DNA of 64,000 bases from Lycium barbarum (Eukaryota; Streptophyta; Magnoliopsida; Solanales; Solanaceae), in contig NC_083341.1 in the NCBI RefSeq assembly GCF_019175385.1, positions 63,459,800-63,523,799 on the forward strand, given 5' to 3'. The position numbers and the translations under genes were made by a program. A model generated the notes under the pieces. That model saw nothing but the letters and a program-made list of their open reading frames with translations. It ran no database searches and was not told where the DNA came from. Every line of letters begins with the position of its first letter. Position 1 is the stretch's first letter. This document shows positions 23,446 through 33,994 of this stretch, in pieces.

Positions 23446-24154
23446 AGTGAAGAGTAGCCACACGCACAGGTAAAAAGTGAATATTTGTGATCACGAAGGC
23501 TAAAATAGTTATTAAAAGAGGAATATGCGCTATGAGTGCGTTCGAACATTGTCGAGACCCTAACGCGTCCCATACTATGCGATATAAGAAGTGCGAGGAA
23601 GCGGAAGTAAAAGTACTAACACCGAGACACTGAAATGCATTAAAGTTTCAAGGTTAAGCGTGCTCAGGTGAGAGTAATTCCATGATGGGTGACCCCCTGG
23701 GAAAGATGCTGAAAATTTCGTAAAGGCGGAAACAAGAGACGAGTGTAAAAGTAGGCAGCCCAAAGTAAATTGGGGTGTAGAAAGTGGTTAGAAACCCCCA
23801 TACGAGTCATATAGGCCAAGACGGACTAAACTAACAGAAAAGGGGAAGCCATGACAACAGAAAGTTTTGAGGATGAAGGAGAAAAGTGCAGATGTCACAG
23901 GGTGAGACCGATATTGAGTCCACACTAGCTAAGGCAAGGAATCCCGAATATGGCGATATACAGGAACATGTCTAGTGAGGGGATTGACGCGGCAGACGCT
24001 ACGAAGGAGGAATTTCAGCTGTAAAGATCGCAAAGGGAAACCTAAGCTCCTAAGATGAATATTCTAAGCGACATGAGGCATCTACGACGGAGACCTCCCC
24101 GAAAGAATATACTACTCTATGAGGCAAGTTTAACATTCGAGGATGAATGTTCTT
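23446..24154 (+). other. Purine-rich non-coding tail of the gag-only element
   Basis: No coding sequence is recognisable. A and G dominate. It holds a 5S-rRNA-like block (23652-23703) and, just before the PPT, the hairpin AACATTC, GAGGAT, GAATGTT (24132-24151). Roughly 4 kb of pol expected here in an autonomous relative is absent. Confidence 0.7.
23652..23703 (+). other. 5S rRNA-like segment (internal promoter region)
   Basis: The stretch from GGTTAAGCGTGCTC through GATGGGTGACCCCCTGGGAA matches the plant 5S rRNA internal control region (box A, intermediate element, box C) at about 85% over 52 bases by eye, against the sequence as I recall it. Upstream (about 23575-23651) only scattered similarity is seen. 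The rest of a 5S gene is missing, so it is not a functional rRNA gene. It lies in sense orientation to the element. Confidence 0.72.
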
Positions 24155-24167
24155 AAGGGGGGGAGGA
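24155..24167 (+). other. Polypurine tract of the gag-only element
   Basis: The purine run AAGGGGGGGAGGA directly abuts the 3' LTR start (TGTTATATCC at 24168), as required for plus-strand priming. Confidence 0.9.
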
Positions 24168-26539
24168 TGTTATATCCCGCATTTTCGTACAATCGAATAA
24201 TTCAAGACAATCGCGGGAAGACGACAAGCAAGGCCACATTTTATTTTGTTTGGCACATGAGTTGCCTATGAAAAGTCTAGAAGTGGAAATATGGAGAAAG
24301 ACGAAGGGCAAATTTGGAAGTTGGAAAAATGTTTCATAAATTATTAGAACTAGCCAAGAATACAAAGTGGGCTTGAAATATTTTTTTTAAGTAAAAGAGA
24401 GGCCAAACCGGCCATGCTTATGGGCTAGGCCCAAAGTGAATTGTATTGTGTGAATTAAATAGATGACTAAGTCATCTTTATCACATAGTTGTCTAGAAAC
24501 TTCAAGAAAACCAAAGAAAGAAAAGAAGGAGAAAACCTTGGAGGCCTTTCGGCCAAGAGTAGAAATTCCAAGGAAATTTGATAAAAATTCTCTTAAAAAT
24601 CACTTCCTACCAAGAAAAGGGTGCTTAGCAAGGTAGAGTTGTTGTTGGAGCAAGAAAGATTCAAAATCATACAAGTTGCCAAGAGATAGGCAAGTGAGGA
24701 GTTGAAGAAGAAAGGTAAATTTCAATCTTGTTTTATGTGTTATACATGGTTTATATGTGTTGTAGTATGCTAAAATGAATGAAATTCATGAAGGAGAGGA
24801 ATATAGTATATGGCCGTGTATATATATATATGTGTAGGAGTCATGCTTCAATTATTTTAATTAATGTTTGGTTGTTATTGTTGTGAATGATATGTGGAAA
24901 ATGGAAGTTGAATGAGTTTGGAGAGATTGTAGTGGTGTATGCATGTTGGAGCCGTGCATATGGCATATGTAGTCGTGTATATGCGTTGAATTGTTGAAGA
25001 ATAATGAGCAAGTTATATTTAGTGTTTTAGTTGTTGTGTTGTAGATTGCATATTGCAAGTAAAGACTTGATAAGTTTGGTAAAGTATTGGTAATTGGAAG
25101 ATTATGTATATTGAAGAATAATGTTCTTGCATGGATAGTATGTAATGATATTGGTATGATGTCGTTGGAATATATACTATAAGGTTGTTATCGTGTTCAT
25201 TGAAGTCGGAAGGTTTGAAGAAAGTAATAAATTGAAATCATGCATCTTGGATGAAATATGTGAATTGCTAGTGCGATTGTTGATTATGTTAATAGTTTGG
25301 CCGGGTTTTAATTCCCGGATTGTGTTGGTTGAGAATTTGGCTATGTTGAATGTTGAGGATGGTGTATGTACAGAGGAAATGCTGCCGAAATTTCGGTAGC
25401 CAAGTGTTTCCTTAAGATTCTAACTCTAAGTATGCTAATAAGAGTTTTGGTAACTATGACCAAATTGCAGATTTTGACGAGATTGCGACGTGAATTTGGA
25501 ATAGCAAAAAGGAGAGGAAGAGGTATGTAAGGCTTCACCTTCTTTCTATGGCATGTCTTAGCAGAAATAAGTTGGGTACGAGCCTCGGGGACAACTCTGT
25601 TCCCCGGAATCCGCACCTAAAGTTTTCTACCTTTTGTTCAATAGAATTGAACCAGAAAGTGTGCCAATGGTCGGAAAAACCTCCTAGACCCCTATAACTT
25701 GCATAAATGGGACCCGATTACCCTAGAACCCTCACAAGTAATGACACGACATGTAACATATGCAACTAGTACACGCTACCTCATCCGGCCCGAGGTGGGC
25801 CCATTACTCTCGGATTTTCCTATAGCCTTGGTTGACTTACTTGAAGTAAATCCAAGGGGGACTTTTGATCCCGACCTCATTACCGAATGATAAGTACTAT
25901 AACTACTCTAACGAGAATGTTTCTATGGGGATAATGATAATGACAATGTTAGAAAAGACAATGTACCTATGACAAGTACAACCGGAACGATTCTACGACT
26001 AAGATGTTTAAGCTAAGGGTCCAATGTGAATATGAAATTGATAAGCTAATTTTGAATCGTATTTATATTCCCTAGCTATAACTTTATTTTCTATGACTCC
26101 AAAGCCTATGACTGTCATCTATGATGCCCACGATTTCATTCTACGGTTACTGTAATACTACTCTCCGTTGATAGTCTCGCCTTAAAATACTCATCCCTTC
26201 AAGGTGAGACAAAGTGATCACAAGTACTCCATAATGTAATCGGAGGCTACCGACTTTACGTCACTCCGATAGGCGTAACTTTCCTTGGACTCCCGTGCAT
26301 GCTAGTTATGTGCTACAAGTAAATGTGTATGGGTTTGTATATATATAAGGTAAGTACTTGTATATGGGGCATGTGTATGTATAAGAGAGAAGTAAATGCA
26401 CATGTATATGTATATGGGGGAAAGGGGAAGGGCCACTGTTATATTACCACCTGATTCAGCTGGATTCCATCCTGGACGCGGGATGCCCGGACGCGGGATA
26501 TGGGAGAGCCGTACGCGGCGTCTGTATATATATAATGTA

Positions 26540-26591
<52 letters not shown>

Positions 26592-27372
26592 TAATGTGTT
26601 GGGACACCGTTGGGGAGGGGGGTTGGGAGAGCCGATGTATTCGGCGTCTGTATATGTGAATAAAGATACTGTTTACTGAAATGTACTGTTTTCTGTACAC
26701 GAGAATAAGTAATATATAAATGTTAATTCCTATGCCTATGAAAAGAAACGTTTCAAAGGTGAAAAGACAAGCCTACATGACAGCCGACCTGAAAAGGGGC
26801 CTTCCCACGTACAGGTTACTTTCCTGCCTCGTTATATGTCCTATGACTCCATGATATTGTTAATCGTACTCTAGGTTACTGTTTATATTATCTTTTATGC
26901 CTTACATACTCGGTACACTATTCGTACTGACGTCCCTTCTTGTGAACGCTGTGTTTCATGCCGCGCAGGTCAGCAGACAGGTGGACGTGATTCTTAGGAG
27001 CTCTACCAGCGGTACTCTACAGTGCTCCAGTTGTTCCGGAGCCTCACTCCCGCGGTACTATTTTGTGTGTATGTATATTCGGGCACGACAGTATTCGGCC
27101 CTTTCTATGTATAAGTGTACTATGTCTAGAGGCTCGTAGACAGATATGTATAGTCAGTCAGGTACAGATATATGTATGGTGTCTCGGCATGATTGTTGTA
27201 TAAAGTAACAACGAAGTTTACTAGTTTATGTTCAAAATGACGCTGCTAATGTTAATGTTAAAAAAAATGGCTCTGTTTACACGGCTTGCTAAGAGGTAAA
27301 GGTAATATGATAGATAAGAGGGCTCGGTACAAGTACCGGGTACTCGTCACGGCCCCTATTCGGGTCGTGACA
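24168..27372 (+). mobile_element. 3' LTR of the gag-only element
   Basis: 3205 bp, the twin of 18564-21743. By eye there are a few tens of substitutions in 3.2 kb plus the longer AT run at 26542-26587 (46 bases against 20). It ends at GGGTCGTGACA, followed by the TSD GGAAT (27373-27377) and the resumed Ogre gag. Confidence 0.92.
26542..26587. repeat. (AT)n microsatellite, expanded in the 3' LTR only
   Basis: 46 bases of alternating A and T here; the equivalent in the 5' LTR (20937-20956) has 20. Since the LTRs were identical at insertion, the change in length happened afterwards. Confidence 0.95.
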
Positions 27373-27377
27373 GGAAT
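27373..27377 (+). repeat. Target-site duplication GGAAT (right)
   Basis: Exact copy of 18559-18563, directly after the 3' LTR. Confidence 0.93.
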
Positions 27378-28420
27378 GGTTCACGGCGCAAGATATACGT
27401 CGTTGGGTCACATAGGAAGACATGGCTGTTGCTTTCATAGAAAAATTCCGTTTTAATATGGAGACGGTACCGGATAGATATTATTTGCAGAAAGTAAAAC
27501 AGAAATCCAGCAAGAACTTTCGCGAATATGCAAGCGGGTGGAGAACGGAGGCTGCCCGAGCAAAACACACTATGGGCGAGGAAGAACTTGTGTCCGTTTT
27601 TATCCACTCGCAAGAGACGGACTTCTACGATAGAATGCTTTCAATGGCAGGGAGATCTTTCTCTGAATTTGTCAAAATGGGCAAGGCCATAGAAGACGAT
27701 CTCAAAACTGGCCAAATCATAAGCATGACTGGAAAATCTGTAGGTTCAAGTTCAACTAGGTTCATGCGCAAGAAGAAAGAAGACGTGGTTAGCATATCCC
27801 ACACCCCTAAGCCTAAAAGAAGGGAAGATTTCCCGATGGAAGCATATGTTTCACCTCCTCCAAATACCTACATACCCACCTTTTACAACACGGTGCCCTT
27901 GTATTACGCGCAAACAACCTTGTAATCACCACCCCAAAACTACCAACCTCCACCAAATACCTTCCAATCACCTGCCTTAAATTACCAAGCTCCACAGCTA
28001 AATTATCAGACTCCCCCACCCATTTACCGTACCCCACAAAATAACCAACCCAATGCCTACCAGAATCAGCCCCTACCAAATACCTATAATGCACCACGTC
28101 CTAATTTTGAGAAGAAACCCCCTCAAGTATTCACTCTGCTAATGGAATATCGGACCTATTTGTTTAAAAGGATAAGTGCGACTTGAATGATTCAAGTGCT
28201 TCCGCAAAAGGCCGTCGATCCAAAGAACCAGTTTTACCGAGCTGACCAAACATATGCCTATCACTCCAATGGCATAGGGAACAGTACTGAGGATTACATT
28301 AACCTCAAGTACAAGATACATGATCTAATTGACTTGAAAGAAATTGTACTCCAAACGGCCCCTCCAAATGTGAACACTAATCTTTTGCCAAACCATGGTA
28401 ACAATGATTTACATGATTGA
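27378..28420 (+). pseudogene. Ogre gag, 3' part
   Basis: It continues the split gag in frame: WFTAQDIRRWVT, a TAG (27413) where Trp is likely, then EDMAVAFIEKFRFN, PDRYYLQKVKQKSSKNFREYA, a Pro/Tyr/Gln-rich tail with NYQ-P repeats (27925-28110, after a TAA), and YRADQTYAYHSNGIGNSTED, the position of the gag zinc motif (28253-28297), where Tyr or Asn replaces the Cys/His ligands. The gag product packages element RNA. Stops at 27413, 27923 and 28184 make it non-functional. Confidence 0.82.
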
Positions 28421-29316
28421 GAGAGAAGAAGACTCGGTCGCAGGAAGGCCCACAATCCGCGATTCTGTGAAAGAACTTGAACACATAGTAGCGTCAGTAT
28501 CCCGGTAAGAACGCCCGCAATTCAAGTATTAATCCCTGCACCAGTGACAGCACACATTTCTTAGGTAACTCCGACGCTACCTCGGAAACAGTTTGTAGTC
28601 CAAGTTGCCGCCGCGCATGGTTTCACCAGATTAGGGAGATGTTATACTCCAGAAAACCTGGCCCAAGAGGCACCCCGAAGGGAGGGTAATCAGAAAAGGA
28701 CTATCACTGAAGGTGAAGCCAAAGACTTTTGGCGCCGAAGGAATACTACATTGTTGAGCATTTAAAGAATACGCCGGCCTAAATATCGGTGCTAGCATTG
28801 CTGCAAAGCTCACCCCAACACCGCTCGGCTCTAATGAAGGTGGTGGAGGAAGCTCATGTCCCAGCTAGAATAATCAGTGAAAACCTGGCCGAAATGGTCG
28901 CCCATGTTATGGAAGAACATCAAATTGCCTTCACAGAAAAAGAGTTTCCCAAGGAAGGCATAAATAACAACAAAGCATTGCACATTACTATCATATGTCG
29001 CAACAAAGTGGTAACCCAGGTGTTGATTGACAATGGGGCAGGACTCAATATTTACCCCGAATCTACCCTGACTCAGCTGGGGTATGACCTGGGAAAGGTT
29101 CGTCAAAGCCACACTAACATAAGAGCGTTTGACGGAGGACGTTGTGGCGCCACTGGAGTAGTTGATTTAGATATTCAAATAGGACTTGCCGAGTTCACCA
29201 CTGAATTCCAAGGCATGGAAATACCCGCCAATTATGATATGCTTCTGGGAAGACCATGGATTTATATGGTAAGGGCAGTACCATCCTCGCTCCATCAATC
29301 TGTAAATTTCATCTAG
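28421..29316 (+). pseudogene. Ogre aspartic protease region
   Basis: After a decayed linker with recognisable blocks (RCYTPENLAQEAPRREGNQK, then EGEAKDFWRRR, about 28635-28740), an open frame from 28789 gives VVTQVLIDNGAGLNIYPEST, the Asp-protease active site in D-N-G form. FDGGRCGATGVVDLDI and YDMLLGRPWIY follow, the flap and ILGR-type block. A TAG at 29314-29316 interrupts a frame that continues to 29778, and Trp is the likely original residue. It would mature the Gag-Pol precursor. Confidence 0.85.
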
Positions 29317-29778
29317 GAAGGGGAAGACGTGGTGATCCACGAAGAAGCCAGCATGCACAATTATTTGAACAATTCTATACCTGTCATTGAAGCCACACCT
29401 AAAGGAACGGATTTCCATGTCGTGGAGTTAGTAGGAGCAGCCCACAAGATAGATTCCACGGAAACTCCCGTGCCGACGTTTTATAAAATGATTGCTTCTA
29501 CCATGATTCTGAATGGGTTTGAACCCGGAAAGGGTTTAGGGAAGCATGTGCAGGGCATCAATGAGCCTATTCCTATCCTCCGAGATAATTTTCGCTTTGG
29601 GCTTGGTCACATCCTAATAGCGAAAGAGATACCTACCAAGAAGAGACAAGAGGTTGCAGATCTCTGCAAACCCATTCCAAATCTGTACCCGTCATTCTCC
29701 CACAGAATGCCTATGCCTGAGGATGCTGACATTGAAGAAGGGATAAGGATGATATTCCAAGAGGAAAATGCTCCGTGA
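29317..29778 (+). pseudogene. Ogre protease C-terminal extension with G-patch-like motif
   Basis: Same frame as the protease. EGEDVVIHEE is followed by MILNGFEPGKGLGKHVQGIN and FRFGLGH, a glycine-rich G-patch-like motif found after the protease in Tat elements. The frame ends at a TGA (29776-29778), shortly before a good splice-donor sequence at 29826. G-patch domains in retroelement proteases are known to bind nucleic acid; its role here is inferred. Confidence 0.7.
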
Positions 29779-29825
29779 TTCTAGAAGAATGTGCTTAAAC
29801 ACCAGCATCAGAGAGGCAAAATCGG

Positions 29826-30130
29826 GTGAGCAACTGTCCAACTGGACCTCTACCCCGCTATTGGCTCTTCGATAGAGAAATATGAATTTATTTTTTGAAA
29901 TGGGGAGAATCGGTCGAGGCCCGATTACTCGCCCTCTTTGTCACTTACATACCTCGTAATGTTTTCAAAAACGAAAATGGCTTGACCTATGCCAGGAGCA
30001 CAGTTGTACTCCTAAATATTTTTAAATTAATGAAAGACTCGGTATATTAAAACTATTTTATCTGTTGTATGCATGTTTTATACTAACATATTTCTCTTTG
30101 AATTCCTTTTCAATAATAAAAATAATAAAG
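29826..30130 (+). other. Candidate intron between Ogre protease and RT
   Basis: Donor CGG|GTGAGC at 29826, exact branch-site TACTAAC at 30081-30087, a pyrimidine-rich stretch and acceptor ATAAAG at 30130. The interval is AT-rich and non-coding, and coding resumes immediately after. Ogre elements are known to carry an intron at just this place (gag-pro/RT junction). The exact acceptor is uncertain. Confidence 0.55.
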
Positions 30131-31080
30131 CAACCTTAAATGTCATGACATGTTGCGAAACAAATGAGTCGGACAGCGTAGATGATGAAGAATATGAGGA
30201 ATACGATGAGACCACAATGCTACCCAAGGGTCTCACAGAGGAAGTAGAACAGTTGGAAAATGAGGAGAAGGCGAACTTTGACAAAACAGAAGCCATAAAT
30301 CTAGGTGATGAAGAGGATGTCAAAGAAATAAGAATAAGCGCACCTGGATACCCCTCTCAAAAAAGAATTGATAAGTTTGCTGAGGGAGTACGTGGATGTC
30401 TTCGCATGGTCATACGTCGACATCCCAGGGCTAAGTACCAGCATAGTGTCTCACAGGCTACGCATCAATGAGGGGTTTTCTCCAGTAAAGCAGAAAACCA
30501 GACAATTCAAATCGGATCTTAGTATCTGAATCAAAGACGTGGTGGAGAAACAGATTGAGTCTGGAGTGGTGGAAATGACATCCTACCCCACATGGGTAGC
30601 CAATATAGTCCCGGTTCCTAGGAAAGGCAAGGCTAGCCCAAAGAATAATTTTCCACTCCTGAACATCCATATACTCATAGATAATTGTGCCAAGCACGAG
30701 TTTCAATCCTTTGTAGATTGTTTCGCCAGCTACCGCCAGATCTTAATGGATAGAGAGGATGCCGAAAAAACATCCTTCATCACCCCATGGGGAGTGTACC
30801 ACTACAGGGTAATGCCCTTCGGCCTCAAGAACGTCTGCGCAACATACATGAGAGCAATGACTACCATTTTTCATGACATGATCCATAGAGAGATTGAACT
30901 CTATGTGGATGATGTGATTATCAAGTCAAGGGAGAGTTCAGAGCATGCCACACATTTAAGGAAATTCTTCGACAGACTCAGAAAGTTTAATTTGAAATTG
31001 AACTCGGCCAATGTGTGTTCGAAGTACCGGCTAGAAAGTTACTGGGATTTATAGTCAGCCGAAGAGGCATAGAGCTAGAC
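30131..31080 (+). pseudogene. Ogre reverse transcriptase
   Basis: An acidic N-terminal spacer (DSVDDEEYEEYDETTMLPKG) leads, across a frameshift near 30385, to YVDVFAWSYVDIPGL and then RT blocks: SYPTWVANIVPVPRKG, IHILIDNCAKHEF, FITPWGVYHYRVMPFGLKN and ELYVDDVIIKSRESS, with YVDD at 30902-30913. Between VPVPRKG and ASPKNNFP the block that usually carries the RICVDYRDL-type motif is absent, an in-frame deletion of about 15 codons. The Gly-His-Gln-type block reads ASYRQILMD. A TGA near 30528 and a frameshift near 31015 also occur. Not functional. Confidence 0.9.
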
Positions 31081-31650
31081 CCAACAAAGATCAAAGCAAT
31101 CCAAGAGTTGCCTCCTCCCCAAACTAAGAAAGAAGTCATGAGTTTCTTAGGAAGGCTAAATTACATTGGGATGTTCATAGCTCAATCCACCATCATTGTG
31201 GATCCCATCCTCAAGCTTTTGAAAAAGGACGCTCCTGCAAAATGGACGGAGGAATGCCAAGAGGGATTCGACACTATCAAGAGATACTTGTCCAACACGC
31301 CACTCCTAGTACCACCAAGACCTGGGAGTCCTTTGCTGTTGGACTTGTCAGCTGCTAAAAAGGCATTCGGGTGTGTGTTATGACAACACGATGAAGAAGG
31401 AAAAAAGGAGTGTGCCATTTATTATCTGAGCATAAAGTTCACAGCCTGCGAGGCCAAATATACGCTAGTGGAAAAAACTTGCTCTGCTCTAACTTGGATA
31501 GCTCAGAATTTGAGATACATATTCTGTCAGCCCATGCCCATCGGGAAATTGGCTAAATGGCAGATGTTGTTGAGTGAATTCGAAATTGTATACATAGCCC
31601 AGAAAGCCGTCAAAGGACAGGCCTTAGCTGACTTACTAGCTGCAAGCCCG
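31015..31650 (+). pseudogene. Ogre connection domain and first RNase H
   Basis: KLLGFIVSRRGIELDPTKIK, MSFLGRLNYIGMFIAQSTI and KWTEECQEGFDTIKRYL are the RT connection. SPLLLDLSAAKKAFGCVL starts the Ty3-type RNase H, where a TGA stands at 31381. Further on, AIYYLSIKFTACEAKYTLVE and LTWIAQNLRYIFCQPMP follow. Between NLR and YIF a block of about 20 residues seen in relatives appears deleted. GKLAKWQMLLSEFEIVYIAQKAVKGQALADLLA marks the end of this domain. In dual-RNase-H Tat elements this first domain acts mainly as connection. Confidence 0.82.
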
Positions 31651-31689
31651 GTGGATGAAGAGCTTGAACCACTTTATACCCATTTCCCA

Positions 31690-32125
31690 GATAAAGGGGT
31701 GTTGGCTATAGAAGAAGAAGAATTAGAATCCTATACTTGCTGGATATTGTTCTTTGACGGAGCAGTGAATTACAAAGGTTCCGGAATTAGAGCGGTCTTT
31801 CAGAAAATGGGAAACACTACCCCATAGCCGCTAAGCTCAAATTCTGTAATACCAACAACGTGGCTGAATACGAAGCCTGCATCCTAGGTCTCAAAATGGC
31901 ACTAGATATGGACATCAATGAATTATTGGTCATTGGATATTCTGACTTGCTGATTCATCAAGTACAAGGGGAGTGGGCCACTAAAACTGAAAAAATCTTA
32001 CCATATGTGAACCTGTCACAGAGATTGTGCAAGAAGTTTAGAAAGATTGAGTTTTGACATACGCCAAGGGCTCAAAATGAATTTGCTGATGCACTAGCCA
32101 CAATAGCGTCAATGATCTAGTATCC
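31690..32125 (+). pseudogene. Ogre second (archaeal-type) RNase H
   Basis: WILFFDGAVNYKGSGIRAVF begins a second RNase H after the first, diagnostic of the Tat/Ogre lineage. A frame change near 31827 is followed by NVAEYEACILGLKMALDMD, LLVIGYSDLLIHQVQGEW and RAQNEFADALATIASM. The catalytic set Asp (FFDG), Glu (AEYEA) and last Asp (FADA) is present. The third (in GDS of relatives) reads Tyr in GYSDLL, so it should be inactive. A TGA at 32055-32057 interrupts it. Confidence 0.85.
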
Positions 32126-33465
32126 TGAAAGTAGTCACATTGACCCGCTAAGGATAAGTCTGAAAAAAGAGCACGCCCACTGTTGCCATATGGAAGCTGA
32201 GCCAGATGGCAAGCCATGGTACAGCGACATCAAAATGCATCTGGAAGGACGGGAATACCAGGAAGGCATTACAAATGGACAAAAGATGACCATCCGAAGA
32301 CTAGCGAATGGTTTCTTCCTAAATTAAGAAGTACTATACAAACGGACGCCGGATTTGGGTCTGCTTAGATGTGTAGATGCCGGCGAAGCCACCAAACTTC
32401 TACAAGAAGTACATGCGGGAACATGTGGACCCCATATGAATGGATTCGTACTAGCAAAGAAGATTCTACGAGCCGGATATTATTGGATAACTATGAAGAG
32501 TGACTGCTGCAAATATGTGCAAAGGTGCCATCCATGCCAGATCGATGGTGATCTGATCAAAGTCCCTCCAAGTGAGCTTAATGCTATGAGCTCACCGTGA
32601 CCTTTCGTCGCTTGGAGCATGGATGTTATTGGACCCATTGAACCCGCAGCCGAATGGCCACCGGTTCATCTTGGTTTCCATTAACTATTTCACCAAGTGG
32701 GTGAAAGCAACGTCTCACAAATCAATAACAAAGAAAGTAGTGGCGGACTTTGTGCGAAACCAAATCATATGCAGATTCGGTGTGCCCGAATCCATCATAA
32801 TAAACTACAGAGAAAATCTGAATAGCTACCTGATGAAGGATATCTGTGAGAAATTCAAGATCACCTATCGAAACTAGAAAGCTTACGGGACTCAAATGAA
32901 CGGAGCCGTAGAAGCAGCCAACAAGAATATCAAGAGGATATTAAAGAGGATAATTGATAATCATAAGGTTGGCACGAGAAGTTGCCTTATGCTTTATTGA
33001 GATACCGTACTACGGCCAGGACTTCAACAGGAGCAACTCCATACCTGTTGATCTATGGAACTGAAGCAGTCATACCTGCTGAAGTTGAGATACCTTCCCT
33101 AATAATCATTTAGGAAGCAGAATTAGACGATGTTGAATGGGTTTGAGCTCGATATGAGCAATTGCCTTTAATTGATGAGAAAATGATGGTTGCTGTATGT
33201 CACGGTCAATTGTACCAGCAAAGGATGGCAAGAGCTTTCAACAAATGAGTTAGAACCAGACTTTTTCAGATCGGGCAACTAGTGCTCAGAAGGATTTTTC
33301 CGCACCAAGATGAATACAAGGGGAAATTTGCTCCCAACTGGAAAGGGCCTTACGTAATCTGCAAAGTACTCTCCGGAGGAGCGGTAGTATTGGCGGAAAT
33401 GGACAGTCAAGAGTGGCTGAAGCTGATCAACTCAGATGCAATCAAGCGCTACTATGCATAAAGAA
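32126..33465 (+). pseudogene. Ogre integrase
   Basis: A tether (PWYSDIKMHLEGREYQEG) leads to the HHCC finger (EVHAGTCGPHMNG, RCHPCQIDGD; all four ligands seen). After a TGA at 32598 the core begins: WSMDVIGPIEP (first Asp present), then with a frame change INYFTKWVKATSHKS, and IIINYRENLNSYLM, where the second Asp position is not Asp. A TAG at 32875 follows, then GTQMNGAVEAANKNIKRIL with the Glu present. The C-terminus is RIFPHQDEYKGKFAPNWKGPY and INSDAIKRYYA, ending at 33461. Several frameshifts and lost residues make it dead. Confidence 0.87.
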
Positions 33466-33850
33466 GGAGCTTCTCAGTTTGTAATTGTACTCTTTGCTTG
33501 TAATCGTTATTTTATTTCGCGTGTATTAGTTATTTCCTTTTGCTTGTAATCGTTTTGTAATAGATAGGTTAAAAAAAACACCTATTGTAATATGAACTAC
33601 GCAATGACCTAATTTCCCCATAGTGTGATACGTAGGCAGTCCACCTGAGACCCGGTCGCTTTATTAGTAAAACCCAAAAGTCCATTATTTTATTATGAAC
33701 TATGTTCGACCTGAACTCCTGCTGCGATAGGATACGTAGGTGCTCTTTGATCTCGGTCGCATCTAAAAAGAAACCCAAGAAAACCCCTAGGAAGCCACAG
33801 AGATAGGACTTAATAAAGAAGCAGGGACTGCTGCACGCCTAACTGAGGCA

Positions 33851-33877
33851 GAATTTTTGAGAGGATCTCAAAAATTC
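33851..33877 (+). other. 12-bp perfect hairpin in the Ogre 3' UTR (copy a)
   Basis: GAATTTTTGAGA (33851-33862) and TCTCAAAAATTC (33866-33877) are exact reverse complements with a 3-base loop. Confidence 0.8.
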
Positions 33878-33994
33878 GCGCCGTCAAGCCACTACAAAAA
33901 TTCAGCTAACCCAAGACTCTAAATTGGGGCCCTTCTCAAAATTTCTCGGATGATTCGACATAATAATTAATGGATCAAAATTTAAATTGAGGCA

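Larger units (their letters stand above)
18564..27372 (+). mobile_element. Young gag-only LTR retrotransposon (TR-GAG-like, pol-less Ty3/gypsy)
   Basis: Complete element of 8809 bp with 3.2 kb LTRs about 99% identical by eye, TG...CA ends, a perfect 5-bp TSD, an initiator-Met PBS and a PPT. The interior is only 2.4 kb: gag with a CCHC knuckle and a protease remnant, then about 700 bases without coding. No RT, RNase H or integrase is present. This is the architecture of non-autonomous gag-carrying elements (TR-GAG). Gag and PBS suggest a Del/Tekay-like chromovirus relative as helper. It is the youngest full insertion in the window. Confidence 0.9.

Noticed and set aside
23652..23703. A functional 5S rRNA gene
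   Set aside because: Only the internal control region is similar; the 5' half is not recognisable and there is no proper end or T-run terminator in place.
26302..26700. 132-codon frame on the - strand rich in Tyr and Ile
   Set aside because: It crosses the AT microsatellite of an LTR; the corresponding stretch of the twin LTR (20851-21069) gives a shorter frame.
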